From Streptomyces sp. SA15 (GTDB taxonomy: Bacteria; Actinomycetota; Actinomycetes; Streptomycetales; Streptomycetaceae), in contig NZ_NTGE01000024.1 of NCBI RefSeq assembly GCF_002291145.1, forward strand, positions 1 through 64,000: a DNA stretch of 64,000 bases, written 5' to 3'. Below are positions 27,379 to 36,383 of the stretch, piece by piece. The first letter of the stretch is position 1. Each line of letters opens with the position of its first letter. The position numbers were made by a program, and so were the translations under genes. The notes below the pieces were generated by a model. It was not told where the DNA came from. It worked only from the letters and a program-made list of their open reading frames with translations, and ran no database searches.

Positions 27379-27960
27379 ATGCAACCCCTCATCGACAACG
27401 CCCGCACGTTCGGACAGCGCCCTGAGGAGTTCGCCGGCCTCGCCAAAGGCCAGTCGCCCGAGGTCCTGTTCATCACCTGCGCCGACTCCCGGGTCGTACC
27501 GGCCCTGATCACCGGCGCCCGCCCCGGTCAGCTCTTCGAGCTTCGCACCGCGGGCAACATCGTTCCGCCCTACGCCTCCGAGCACCCCACCAGCGAGGCG
27601 GCCACCATCGAATACGCCGTCGAAGTGCTCGGCGTCCGCGACATCGTGGTCTGCGGCCACTCCCACTGCGGCGCCGTCGGCGCGCTGGTGCGCGGCGACG
27701 ACCTGAACGCCGTACCCGCCGTACGCGACTGGCTCACGCACGCCGCCGACGAGCCCAAGTGCTCCGACCCCGCCGACCCGACCGTCGCCGAGGCCGTGCA
27801 GAACCACGTCCTGACGCAGCTGCTGCGGCTGCGCTCCTACCCCTGCATCGAGCAGCGCCTGCAGGCGGACCAACTCCGGCTGCACGGCTGGTACTACGAG
27901 GTGCACACCGGAGCCGTGCGCGAACACCGCGCGGAGACCGACACGTTCGAGGCGCTGTGA
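27379..27960 (+). CDS. Beta-class carbonic anhydrase
   Basis: 193 residues from ATG 27379, with AGGAGGAG upstream. Zinc ligands are C34 (in CADSR, with the Asp-Arg dyad D36/R38), H94 and C97 (GHSHCGAVG). It interconverts CO2 and bicarbonate in the cytoplasm. The stop is 14 bases before the SulP gene, so the two form an operon: transporter-supplied bicarbonate and the enzyme would balance inorganic carbon and pH. Length and motifs are normal for the family, so it should be active. Confidence 0.95.
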   Translation: MQPLIDNARTFGQRPEEFAGLAKGQSPEVLFITCADSRVVPALITGARPGQLFELRTAGNIVPPYASEHPTSEAATIEYAVEVLGVRDIVVCGHSHCGAVGALVRGDDLNAVPAVRDWLTHAADEPKCSDPADPTVAEAVQNHVLTQLLRLRSYPCIEQRLQADQLRLHGWYYEVHTGAVREHRAETDTFEAL

Positions 27961-27974
27961 GGGTGCTGACTGTG

Positions 27975-29453
27975 ATGTCGAAGTTCCCTTACCTCAAGCA
28001 GGACTTCGCCGCCTCCATCGTCGTCTTCCTGGTCGCTGTACCGTTGTGCGTCGGGGTGGCGGTCGCCTCGGGTGTCCCCGCGGAGCTGGGCCTGGTCACC
28101 GGCATCGTAGGCGGCCTGGTCACCGGCTTTCTGCCCGGCAGCAGTCTTCAGGTGTCGGGGCCGGCCGCGGGTCTGACCGTGCTGGTCTTCGAAGCGGTCA
28201 GCGAGTTCGGCGTGGCCGCGCTCGGTGTGATCGTGCTGATGGCTGGTCTGCTCCAGCTCGCCATGGGCTTCCTCAAGGTAGGCCGCTGGTTTCGGGCGAT
28301 ATCCGTCTCCGTCGTCGAGGGCATGCTCTGCGGCATCGGTCTGGTGATCATCGCCGGGCAGATCTACGCGGCAGCCGGCCTGAAGGCCCCCGAGACCGGT
28401 ATCGGCAAGATCGTGGGCCTGCCCGGGGCGTTCGCCGACGCGCTCGGCAGCACCGAGGCGCTGACCTCGCTCGCGATCGGCGCGGGCACCATCGCCGTCA
28501 TCGTGCTGTGGAAGAAGATGCCGAAGAAGGTGCAGGCCGTTCCCGGCGCTCTCGCCGCGGTGATGCTGGCCACTCTCGCCTCGCTCGCCTTCAGCTTGCC
28601 GGTTGCCACGGTCGAGGTGGAGGGTCTGCTCGGCGTCATCCAGCCGCCCGGATCCGAAGCCTTGGGTGAACTGGCCAGCCCGGCCATCTGGGGCACGATC
28701 ATCGCGTTCGCGCTGATCGCCTCTGCCGAGTCGCTGTTCAGCGCGGCGGCCGTGGACCGGCTGCACAACGGTCCGCGCACCCAGTACGACAAGGAGATGA
28801 TCGCCCAGGGCGCGGGCAACACGGTGTGCGGTCTGCTGGGTGCGCTGCCGATGACCGCGGTCATCGTGCGCAGCTCCGCCAACGTCCAGGCGGGCGCGAA
28901 GACCAAGGCGTCGCGTGTGCTGCACGGCGTGTGGCTGCTGCTCTTCGCCGCCGCGCTGCCCTCCGCGCTGGCGCTGATCCCCCTGCCCGCGCTCGCCGGC
29001 ATCCTCGTGCACGCGGGCTGGAAGCTGATCCCGTTCCGCCAGATCGCCGAACTGTGGCAGAGCCACAAGGGTGAGGCGCTGATCCTCGTCGTCACCGCCG
29101 TGTCGATCGTCGCCGTGAACATGTTCGAGGGCGTGCTCATCGGTCTGGCCCTGGCGGTGATCAAGACCGCCTGGGAGGCATCGCACCTGAAGACGGAGGT
29201 CATAGACAAGGGCGCCGGGCCGATCCAGGTGTACCTGTCGGGCAACGCGACGTTCCTGCGGCTGCCGAAGATACTCGACAGCCTGGAGGCCCTTCCGAAG
29301 GACCGGCCGATCGAGGTGGACCTGTCCGGGCTGCACCACCTCGACCACGCCTGCCGCACTGCGCTTGAGAACTGGGCCGAGCGGCATAGCGCACCCGACA
29401 CCGAACCGGTGAAGGTCACGACCGCACAACCGGTGAGGGCCACAGCGCCGTAA
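27975..29453 (+). CDS. SulP-family anion transporter (probable bicarbonate transporter)
   Basis: 492 residues. About 10-12 membrane helices start with FAASIVVFLVAVPLCVGVAV and include the SulP signature region GLVTGFLPGSSLQVSGPAAG and SAESLFSAAAVDRLHNG. A C-terminal STAS domain lies at about 400-480 (IQVYLSGNATFLRLPKI; PIEVDLSGLHHLDHACRTAL). SulP proteins move sulfate, bicarbonate or other anions. Coupling to a carbonic anhydrase 14 bases upstream favours bicarbonate. The start is ATG 27975; GTG 27963 is an alternative. Confidence 0.92.
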   Translation: MSKFPYLKQDFAASIVVFLVAVPLCVGVAVASGVPAELGLVTGIVGGLVTGFLPGSSLQVSGPAAGLTVLVFEAVSEFGVAALGVIVLMAGLLQLAMGFLKVGRWFRAISVSVVEGMLCGIGLVIIAGQIYAAAGLKAPETGIGKIVGLPGAFADALGSTEALTSLAIGAGTIAVIVLWKKMPKKVQAVPGALAAVMLATLASLAFSLPVATVEVEGLLGVIQPPGSEALGELASPAIWGTIIAFALIASAESLFSAAAVDRLHNGPRTQYDKEMIAQGAGNTVCGLLGALPMTAVIVRSSANVQAGAKTKASRVLHGVWLLLFAAALPSALALIPLPALAGILVHAGWKLIPFRQIAELWQSHKGEALILVVTAVSIVAVNMFEGVLIGLALAVIKTAWEASHLKTEVIDKGAGPIQVYLSGNATFLRLPKILDSLEALPKDRPIEVDLSGLHHLDHACRTALENWAERHSAPDTEPVKVTTAQPVRATAP

Positions 29454-29473
29454 GGATCTCCTTGTAGGGACCT

Positions 29474-29516
29474 GCTGCCCGGCCGGATGCTCGACCCGAG
29501 CCTCCGGCCGGGCAGC
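29474..29516 (+). terminator. Strong terminator of the CA-SulP operon
   Basis: The 14-bp perfect stem GCTGCCCGGCCGGA (29474-29487) with 29503-29516 encloses an inner stem GCTCG-ACC-CGAGC. It lies 20 bases after the SulP stop codon. Confidence 0.8.
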
Positions 29517-29698
29517 TCGTCGCAGCAGCACCAACCAGGGCCAACCCGACTGTGTGCACCCAGCGCCCCGGCAACAACGTTGATTCTCTGATGGGAACAC
29601 AACCTGCAGGGCGCCAAGGCGCTACACGAAAAGGAGGGCACCGCGTCGGCCTGCGGACTGGCGTCGCCCATGGGCCGCGACGCGGACCCTTTGTGGGC

Positions 29699-30114
29699 TC
29701 ACCAGCCTTGCGGCAAGACGACAGTGGGACACGGCACGATCGCCGTCACCGTCTTTCCCGTCGCATGGACGTGGACCTGCACATCGTCCGACAAGTCCTG
29801 CACCAGCTGCCAGCCGAACCCTCCCGGCTCGCCAACGTCCCAGGGCAGGGGCCGCGGCGGGCCGTGCTGGCGTCCTGCACCGCCACCATCACCGTCCCCG
29901 GTCCGGCTTCCAGACGGAACTCGGTCACTCCGCCGGCATGCTGCACCGCGTTGGCGAACAGTTCCGACACCACCAGCAGCACCGCGTCCACGGCACTGCC
30001 GCCGTCCGGCGCCGCCACCAGCAAAAACCCGCGGGCCACGTCCCTGGCCTGCTCAACCGTCCGCAAGCAACCGTCACCGACACACGCGTGGCCCTCCTCG
30101 GGAGGATGCACCAT
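29699..30114 (-). pseudogene. Frameshifted RsbW-like ATP-binding anti-sigma/kinase protein
   Basis: The first part reads MVHPPEEGHACVGDGCLR, then LLVVSELFANAVQHAG, the N-box of GHKL ATPases. After a one-base frame change near 29866 it continues PPRPLPWDVGEPGGFGWQLV (G-box) and HVHATGKTVTAIVPC to a stop at 29699. Together these make a normal ATP-binding regulatory protein of about 138 residues, common in Streptomyces as SpoIIE-phosphatase/STAS network partners. The frameshift disables it unless it is a sequencing error. A STAS protein (41422) and a SpoIIE-type phosphatase (53454) elsewhere in the window are possible partners. Confidence 0.75.
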
Positions 30115-30436
30115 TTCCGATCTCCGGCAGCTCAGTACTCGAACACCATCAGACTGTCCTGGATAAACCAGATCATCCTGGGAATCGGCAACTGGCCGAT
30201 ATTGGTCACGAAACGTGCTCCCGGTCCGCACCGCACACCCACAGCGTTGCCGGTTCTCATGGACATCTCCGGGCCCCAAGATCGCTAACTGCTGCCCAGA
30301 CCCGTCGACAATCGTTGCGACAGAACCACTCCCACTCCGTGCGGGCGGTCAGCGGCCGACCGGCTCGGGTGCCCGTACCCTTCGTCGTGTCTACGGCGTC
30401 ACATAAGGGGCGCCAAACCACTGGAAGCAACACCTC

Positions 30437-31459
30437 GTGCTGATTGCTCAGCGTCCGTCTCTGACCGAAGAGGTCGTCGACGATTTCCGCTCGCGGTTCG
30501 TGATCGAGCCGTTGGAGCCGGGCTTCGGCTACACCCTCGGCAACTCCCTGCGTCGTACGCTCCTGTCGTCGATCCCGGGTGCGGCGGTCACGTCCATCCG
30601 CGTCGACGGCGTTCTGCACGAGTTCACCACCGTGCCGGGCGTCAAGGAGGACGTCACCGACCTGATCCTCAACATCAAGCAGCTGGTCGTCTCCTCGGAG
30701 CACGACGAGCCGGTCGTGATGTACCTGCGCAAGCAGGGCCCGGGTCTGGTCACCGCCGCCGACATCGCGCCGCCGGCCGGTGTCGAGGTGCACAACCCCG
30801 ACCTGGTCCTGGCCACGCTCAACGGCAAGGGCAAGCTGGAGATGGAGCTGACGGTCGAGCGTGGCCGTGGTTACGTCTCCGCCGTGCAGAACAAGCAGGT
30901 GGGTCAGGAGATCGGGCGTATCCCGGTCGACTCGATCTACTCGCCGGTGCTGAAGGTCACGTACAAGGTCGAGGCCACGCGTGTCGAGCAGCGGACCGAC
31001 TTCGACAAGCTGATCGTCGACGTCGAGACCAAGCAGGCGATGCGTCCGCGTGACGCGATGGCGTCTGCCGGTAAGACCCTGGTCGAGCTGTTCGGTCTGG
31101 CGCGCGAGCTGAACGTCGACGCCGAGGGCATCGACATGGGCCCGTCCCCCACGGATGCCGCCCTTGCCGCTGATCTCGCCCTGCCGATCGAGGAGCTGGA
31201 GCTCACGGTCCGCTCGTACAACTGCCTCAAGCGTGAGGGCGTCCACTCCGTGGGCGAGCTCCTGGCGCGCTCTGAGGCCGACCTTATGGACATCCGTAAC
31301 TTCGGTGCGAAGTCCATCGACGAGGTCAAGGCGAAGTTGGCCGGTCTGGGCCTGGGCCTCAAGGACAGCCCGCCTGGATTCGAGCCCACCGCCGCTGCCG
31401 ACGCCTTCGGCGCGAACAACGACACGGACGCCGGTTTCGTGGAGACCGAGCAGTACTGA
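30437..31459 (+). CDS. rpoA: Second RNA polymerase alpha subunit
   Basis: A complete 340-residue alpha subunit from GTG 30437, with GGAAG nine bases before it. The N-terminal assembly domain ([36 protein letters not shown]) and C-terminal DNA/activator-binding domain (about 250-320: [34 protein letters not shown]) are intact, and the tail ends [10 protein letters not shown] like the Streptomyces housekeeping protein. The neighbours are not rpsK, rpsD or rplQ, so this is a duplicate outside the ribosomal operon. As recalled, it differs from the usual protein at several C-terminal positions ([18 protein letters not shown] against GIHSVGELVARSEADLLD). It could replace or dilute the housekeeping subunit under stress. 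A recombinase remnant follows its stop. Confidence 0.95.
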   Translation: MLIAQRPSLTEEVVDDFRSRFVIEPLEPGFGYTLGNSLRRTLLSSIPGAAVTSIRVDGVLHEFTTVPGVKEDVTDLILNIKQLVVSSEHDEPVVMYLRKQGPGLVTAADIAPPAGVEVHNPDLVLATLNGKGKLEMELTVERGRGYVSAVQNKQVGQEIGRIPVDSIYSPVLKVTYKVEATRVEQRTDFDKLIVDVETKQAMRPRDAMASAGKTLVELFGLARELNVDAEGIDMGPSPTDAALAADLALPIEELELTVRSYNCLKREGVHSVGELLARSEADLMDIRNFGAKSIDEVKAKLAGLGLGLKDSPPGFEPTAAADAFGANNDTDAGFVETEQY

Positions 31460-31469
31460 ACGCTGCGCT

Positions 31470-31575
31470 GCGCCGGTCATAGAGACACTTCGCGTACCGA
31501 GACAGGGAACCTCCACCCTATTCCCCGCCCGCTGAGCGACCTCGGCCGGGTCCGCGCCCGCACACAGCCAGGTGG
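31470..31575 (-). repeat. Orphan tyrosine recombinase, remnant 3
   Basis: About 105 bases directly behind rpoA are a degenerate match to the catalytic C-terminal region of the recombinase copies (TWLCAGADPAEVAQRAGN, then VEV), aligned with 5030-5135. Point changes and small indels break the frame. Confidence 0.75.
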
Positions 31576-31677
31576 CGTTACCGTTTCGGCCCGCCCACTC
31601 GTACTCCAGCGCGCAGACGCCCGGGAATGTCACGGCAAAAGACCGGCGGCGCGGTACTTTTGCCGCAGCTGTGCGGG

Positions 31678-32967
31678 TCAGTCGTCCTCGCGTGCTTTCT
31701 CGGCGGCTTTTCTCTTCTCCTCTTCCTGCTTCTTGCGCTCTTCCTCTAGCCGCTTCCGTTCCTCCTCGGCAGCCTTGCGCTGCTCCTCGGCCTCCTTCTT
31801 CGCCTCTTCCTCGTCGTGGCTGTCGTCCTCGACCGGTGCGGAGGACGTCGGCGACGGAGGCGGAGTCGTGGGCTTCTCCGTGGCCGGCGGGGAGGTCGTG
31901 GACGGGGCTGTGATGGTGGGATGCGGGGAGGCGCCGTCGCTGTCGTCCGACGACAGTGCCGCGCCGACGGCTGCCGAAGCGGCGAACACTATGACCCCGC
32001 CAAGGGCGAGCAGGGTTTTCGGGGACACGGCGGAGCGCCGGGCGGCACGTGGGCGCGCCACCGCCGGGAGACCTTCCGTCCGGGGCAGCTGCGGCGGCGG
32101 CAGCGGCGGGCCGGGCGGGGACGCCTCCTGCTGCGGCGGGCTGGGCGGTTCCGCCGGGCTGGACAGCCAGGCGGCGGCCTCATCGGCGGTAGGGCGCTGA
32201 GCGGGGTCCTTGGCCAGCAGGCGCAGTACGCAGTCGGCGAGCGGCGCCGGTATCTCGGCACGCAGCTGGGTGGGCGCGATCGGTGCGGCGTCGACGTGCT
32301 GCTGGACCACGGCCAGGCTGGTAGCGCCGGTGAACGGGGGGCGGCCGGTGAGCAGTTCGTACAGCACGCAGCCGAGCGAGTACACATCCGAGGCGGGCTG
32401 GGCGGGGCGGCCCAGGGCGCGCTCGCGGGCCAGGTAGGCGGCGGAGCCGATGATCTTCCCGGTGGCGGTCAGCGTGCTGGCGGCTCCGTCGGTGAAGCGG
32501 GCGATTCCGAAGTCGGTGATCTTCACGGTGCGGTCGGCGGTCAGCATCACGTTGGCGGGCTTGATGTCCCGGTGGATCACGCCCTGGCGGTGGGCAGCGG
32601 CCAGGCCGGCCGCCGCCTGTGCCGCGATATCGGCGGCTTCCTGCGGAGGCAGGGTTCCTCGCAGGGATTTCTCCTGGGCGAGGGTCCAGCCGTCGATGAG
32701 CTCCATGACCAGGTAGAGCCGGCCGTCGTGGGAGCCGAAGTCATAAACGGCGACCAAGTTCGGGTGGTTGAGGCGGCCGGCGGTCTGGGCCTCCAGGCGG
32801 AAGCGTTCGGCGTCGGTGGCCGCGGCCTGTTCCGGCTGGTCGGTGTGCAGGAGCTTCACCGCGACCGGCCGGTGGAGGACCTGGTCGGTGGCGCGCCAGA
32901 CCTCACCCATCGCGCCGCGCCCCAGCGGTTCGTCGAGCTGGTACCGATCCGCCACAAGCACGCGCAC
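31678..32967 (-). CDS. Membrane-anchored Ser/Thr protein kinase with charged coiled-coil tail
   Basis: 429 residues from GTG 32967; GGGGAAGG gives good spacing here, while ATG 32973 is too close to it. The Hanks-type kinase domain (about 10-280) has the G-loop LGRGAMGEV, K38 (VAVKLL), catalytic HRDIKPANV (132-140) and DFG (152-154). The normal APE motif reads ARE (180-182). A Pro-rich juxtamembrane region, a membrane helix (TLLALGGVIVFAASAAVGAA, about 335-355) and an outer Thr/Pro-rich linker follow. The last 45 or so residues are almost purely Glu/Lys/Arg/Ala heptads, a predicted single helix or coiled coil. It would sense an external signal and phosphorylate cytoplasmic targets. Confidence 0.92.
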   Translation of the reverse strand: MRVLVADRYQLDEPLGRGAMGEVWRATDQVLHRPVAVKLLHTDQPEQAAATDAERFRLEAQTAGRLNHPNLVAVYDFGSHDGRLYLVMELIDGWTLAQEKSLRGTLPPQEAADIAAQAAAGLAAAHRQGVIHRDIKPANVMLTADRTVKITDFGIARFTDGAASTLTATGKIIGSAAYLARERALGRPAQPASDVYSLGCVLYELLTGRPPFTGATSLAVVQQHVDAAPIAPTQLRAEIPAPLADCVLRLLAKDPAQRPTADEAAAWLSSPAEPPSPPQQEASPPGPPLPPPQLPRTEGLPAVARPRAARRSAVSPKTLLALGGVIVFAASAAVGAALSSDDSDGASPHPTITAPSTTSPPATEKPTTPPPSPTSSAPVEDDSHDEEEAKKEAEEQRKAAEEERKRLEEERKKQEEEKRKAAEKAREDD

Positions 32968-33299
32968 GCCCATCCTTCCCCGAGGACACCGCATCATCCA
33001 ACGCCGGAAATTGTGCGCTATGAACACAATTGAGCCGATGCGCGCCCAGCGTACAGAAGCGCAGACATCCGGTCCCGGCCGCCCGGCGCCGGCTACAGGC
33101 GGGCCGGGGCCTCGGTCGCGCGGAATACGCGCGGGGCAGGCAGACGACGGGGGTGCGCCTGCCTGCCCCTGCACGAGTACCCGCTCACGGGGGGAAAGCG
33201 GGCCTCACGGGGGCCGCCCTCGCGGCCCACCTGCTACAGCGCCCGGCGCGCTGCAGATGTCACACCCGACTCTGGGGGAGAAGGTCGCGGACCCGGGCG

Positions 33300-33552
33300 C
33301 CCAGGCGGCCCGCGCGCTGGCCGCGCGCTGGCCGCGGCGCACGCTGCGGGCATCGTCCATCGCGACGTCAAGCCTGCCAATCTGCTGGTCACCGATGACG
33401 GCACCCTGAAGATCGTGGACTTCGGCATCGCCCACTTCACCGACCACGCTTCCCGCCACGAGGCCGTGCCCGTGCTGGGCCCCGCCACCTACACCGCCCC
33501 CGACGTGGCTCTGCACCACCCGGCCGGGCCGGCCGCCGACCTGTGTGGATAA
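33300..33552 (+). pseudogene. Ser/Thr protein kinase fragment
   Basis: The plus strand reads [20 protein letters not shown], then [13 protein letters not shown] and [10 protein letters not shown] before a TAA at 33550-33552. This is the catalytic-loop to activation-loop part of a Hanks-type kinase without its N-lobe or C-terminal half. It is a different gene from the intact minus-strand kinase nearby. Confidence 0.8.
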
Positions 33553-34309
33553 CCAGTGCGGCTGAGATCCTAGCTGCGGCAGCGGTCGCGAGAGCTCTGC
33601 GACGAAGGGTGTGGATACGGTCGAGGAGGTTCCGCAGCGGAGACCCGACGTTCCCGCAGGTAGATGTGTCAGCCGCGTTCAAGGGAGACGCGTGGCTGCG
33701 AGGGAGTCCCCCCGTCGACTTGGCTACCGGTCCGCCTCATGTCGCTCCATCGGCAGAAGAGCCACCCGCCCGGGCCGGTGGAAGCAGTGCCCGATGACCT
33801 GCACCAGGGCCCCGAACTCGCGACCGTGCTCGGCTTGGTGTCGGAAGCGCGCCGCCGCCGAGCAGTAGGCGATCGCCGCAGCCGTCCACGAGCTCGTGGA
33901 AAGCCCCCGCCTGAACCAGGGCGACGCCGGCCAGCCTGCTCGGCATGTCCCCGAGCGAGGTTGCCCTGGGACGGCAGTAGCGTTCATGGCGGACTTGTGA
34001 CGACGACAAGTACCCGCCTTCACAGGCGTGTTGATCTCGCAACCATCAGTTGCTGCCCGTGACACTCCAGGGGCATGACGCGCTGGGGGGAGTGACCCGT
34101 TGGGAGGGTCACCTGGCCCGCCCTCTGGGGGGGAGGCACGCGGGCACCAGCGTGCAGGGACAGGCTCGTTTCGCCCGTGACGGGTCTGCCGTGCACGCGT
34201 GACCGGCAACAGGGCGGAATGAAAGGGGCACCATCCCACTCGCTCCCCCTGCGTCGGCGTCCGTAATCGGTGTCCGTTGGTTGTGTGGAGTTGCCACCGA
34301 TTTCAGCGC
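33553..34309. other. Intergenic region with a possible frameshifted minus-strand relic
   Basis: On the minus strand about 33720-33950, a protein-like reading MPSRLAGVALVQAGAFHELV continues, after a frame change near 33852, as RFRHQAEHGREFGALVQVIG and ends LPMERHEADR. No family was recognised. The remaining sequence up to the sigma gene shows no gene; the promoter of the sigma gene should lie within 34100-34300. Confidence 0.35.
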
Positions 34310-34894
34310 GTGTCGGCCGACGATCCTGCGCTGGGCACGGCGGTCGTTCGTGCCCAGGATGGCGATGAGGCCGCATTCAGCGCGCTGTACCGGCTGGTCC
34401 ACCCGGGTCTGCTCGGCTACCTGCGCGGGATCGTGGGTGAGGGTGCCGAGGACATCGCCGCCGCTGCCTGGCGGGAGATCGCCCGTGAGCTGCCACGGTT
34501 TCGCGGCGACGGGCAGGGTTTCCGCGGCTGGACGGCGAGTATCGCCCGGCGCCACGCGCGCGGCGACCTCCGGCGCCGTGGGGCATCGCCCGGCTCGCTG
34601 GGAAGCTCCTGGACACCACCGGCCGAGGACCACACCGCCCACAGCCTGCCCGGAGCGACGCTGTCCGCCGAGACGGCCCAGGCCCTGGTCGCCCGGCTGC
34701 CCCGCGCCCAGGCCGAGGCACTCCTCCTCCGCCATGCTGTACGCCTGGACGAGCCCACGGCCGCCCGGGTGATGGGCAGGCCCCGCGCTGTCGTACGTAT
34801 TCTGGCCCGCCGCGGTGCGAAGAGTCTGGCCCATCTGCTCGGCCCTGACGATGTGACACATGGTGTCGCGCGGACGCTGGGGGAACCGACATGA
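34310..34894 (+). CDS. ECF-type RNA polymerase sigma factor
   Basis: 194 residues from GTG 34310; TTG 34277 or GTG 34283 are possible and the ribosome site is weak. Region 2 is recognisable (GDEAAFSALYRLVHPGLLGY; AAAWREIARELPRFRG, GFRGWTASIARRHA), and region 4 contains LVARLPRAQAEALLLRHAV and a helix-turn-helix (DEPTAARVMGRPRAVVRILA). The stop overlaps the start of a membrane protein by four bases (ATGA), the usual sign of a sigma/anti-sigma pair. Confidence 0.85.
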   Translation: MSADDPALGTAVVRAQDGDEAAFSALYRLVHPGLLGYLRGIVGEGAEDIAAAAWREIARELPRFRGDGQGFRGWTASIARRHARGDLRRRGASPGSLGSSWTPPAEDHTAHSLPGATLSAETAQALVARLPRAQAEALLLRHAVRLDEPTAARVMGRPRAVVRILARRGAKSLAHLLGPDDVTHGVARTLGEPT

Positions 34895-35679
34895 GCACGG
34901 ATCGAAACGGGGATGACCGGTTGAGCGGCGAGGCCCGGCGACGCGAGGCCACCCCGCCTCTCGGAGCACCTTCGGGCCCGAGCCCCGCGACCGACTTTGA
35001 CGACCCGTCTGCCCTCGACAGGACAGCTGAACGGATCGGTGCGGCCCTGCGACAACAGCGCGTGGACGACAGCGCGGAACAGGCCGCTGTAGCCGCGTTC
35101 CGAAGCGCACGTTCGGCGGGCGACAGTGCCCTGCGCACCCGGCGCCGCGACGACTGGTGCCCGCCAACGCGGAAGCAGCACTGGGCTCGCGGCGGAGCGA
35201 TCGCCGTCGTGGCGAGCATGCTGCTGGGTGGCATCGCCTTCGCCTCCATCGGTGTGGTGGACACGCGGCGGCACGACACTCCTGATCCCGGCACCAGCCA
35301 CAGCACTCCCCGGCCGCCGACATCGCCGGTACACACGCCCCGCGAACGGACCGCTCCTCCCGCCGAGCCCAGCACAGCACCCACCACACACTCCGCACCC
35401 GGGCACTCCGGCACGGCGAAGAACATCAAGGCGCACTGCCGCGCCTACGACAAGATCAAGAACCGTGGCCACGCCCTGGACGCCACGGCATGGCAGCGTC
35501 TCGTCGAGGCCGCAGGCGGCGAACAGCACGTGGCGGCCTACTGCGCCCAGCTCACGGACTCAGCACACTCGGCCGCCTCCTCGTCGCCGACGAAGGCGAA
35601 CATGAGCGGAAAAGGCCACGGCAATCCAACCGCCAAAGCCAAGCCGTCGAAGACGAAGGGGCCCTCCGGTCAGCGTTAG
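34891..35679 (+). CDS. Single-pass membrane protein, probable partner or anti-sigma factor of the ECF sigma
   Basis: 262 residues. A charged cytoplasmic N-terminus (about 1-100), one membrane helix (GGAIAVVASMLLGGIAFASI at about 101-120), a Thr/Pro-rich outer linker and a small outer domain containing two Cys (HCRAYDKIKNRG; AAYCAQLTD) precede a Lys/Ser-rich tail. No zinc-binding ZAS motif (HxxxCxxC) is visible. Translation is coupled to the sigma gene by a 4-base overlap. A role in holding the sigma factor at the membrane is inferred from this arrangement. Confidence 0.7.
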   Translation: MSTDRNGDDRLSGEARRREATPPLGAPSGPSPATDFDDPSALDRTAERIGAALRQQRVDDSAEQAAVAAFRSARSAGDSALRTRRRDDWCPPTRKQHWARGGAIAVVASMLLGGIAFASIGVVDTRRHDTPDPGTSHSTPRPPTSPVHTPRERTAPPAEPSTAPTTHSAPGHSGTAKNIKAHCRAYDKIKNRGHALDATAWQRLVEAAGGEQHVAAYCAQLTDSAHSAASSSPTKANMSGKGHGNPTAKAKPSKTKGPSGQR

Positions 35680-35802
35680 GCAGTGCCCGATCCGACACCG
35701 GAAAAGATCACCGTTTCCCGCGGCCCGACGGCTCTCGCGGCGAGGGAGCGTGCCGACCTCCTGCCGGCATCCGCTGCCGGGCGGGGCAGTCGGCAACCAC
35801 CG

Positions 35803-35835
35803 CCGCCGCAGTGCATTCGGCATGCACTGCGGCGG
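35803..35835. terminator. Strong bidirectional hairpin
   Basis: A perfect 14-bp stem CCGCCGCAGTGCAT (35803-35816) with its complement at 35822-35835, and a 5-base loop. It lies between the sigma operon and the convergent NmrA-like remnant. Confidence 0.8.
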
Positions 35836-35849
35836 GCTCTATCGGCCGG

Positions 35850-36110
35850 TCACAGGCCAATGTCGGCCAGGCCCTGGCTCGTGGTCCGCGGGGTGATGGC
35901 CAGCAGCTTCTGGGCGGAGCGTTCGAGCGGCCCGGGAGCATGCCCACGGCCTCGTAGGCTTCCGCGACGTCGGCGGCGGGGCCCTCCCCGAGCAGGGGCA
36001 CGACGGAGGTGCGGAAGTCCTCGGGCCTGACCGGCTCGAAGACCACCCTTCGGCCGAGCCGGACGCCGAAGTCACGGTCAGGTCCGGCTCCCTGATCGCC
36101 GGGTGCTGCC
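35850..36110 (-). pseudogene. C-terminal fragment of an NmrA-like NAD(P)-binding protein
   Basis: The reading RRVVFEPVRPEDFRTSVVPL, then AEAYEAVGMLPG, shifts frame near 35940 into ERSAQKLLAITPRTTSQGLA and DIGL before a stop. The C-terminal PRT.Q.LADIGL end is typical of NmrA/YtfG-like NAD(P)-binding reductases. The Rossmann N-terminus is absent. A few further protein-like codons reach 36225. The stretch 36111-36383 otherwise holds nothing. Confidence 0.55.
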
Positions 36111-36383
36111 CGACGGAGACCACTCCGGTGACGTCCGGGCGCTCGACAGAGCGACCTCGACGTAGGCACTGTCGAGATGCACGACGCGGCGGTACCACCT
36201 GGTCACTGTCAGGCGCTGTCAGCACTCGGCGGCAGAACCAGCTGGCTTCGTTCGTTTGTTGCGCAGCGACGCGATCCCGCAGTGAGCTCCTCGCCCTGAC
36301 CGTCCTGTCTCATTGACCGTCACAGCCAAGAAGAGTGGAAGCCCGGCGGTGCCGTCGGGGCCGGGAGCTGCTGCACTCGATGT

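Noticed and set aside
27894..29671. Long minus-strand frames opposite the SulP gene
   Set aside because: The SulP frame has helices, family motifs and a STAS domain; the antisense frames are His/Gln/Arg-rich noise.
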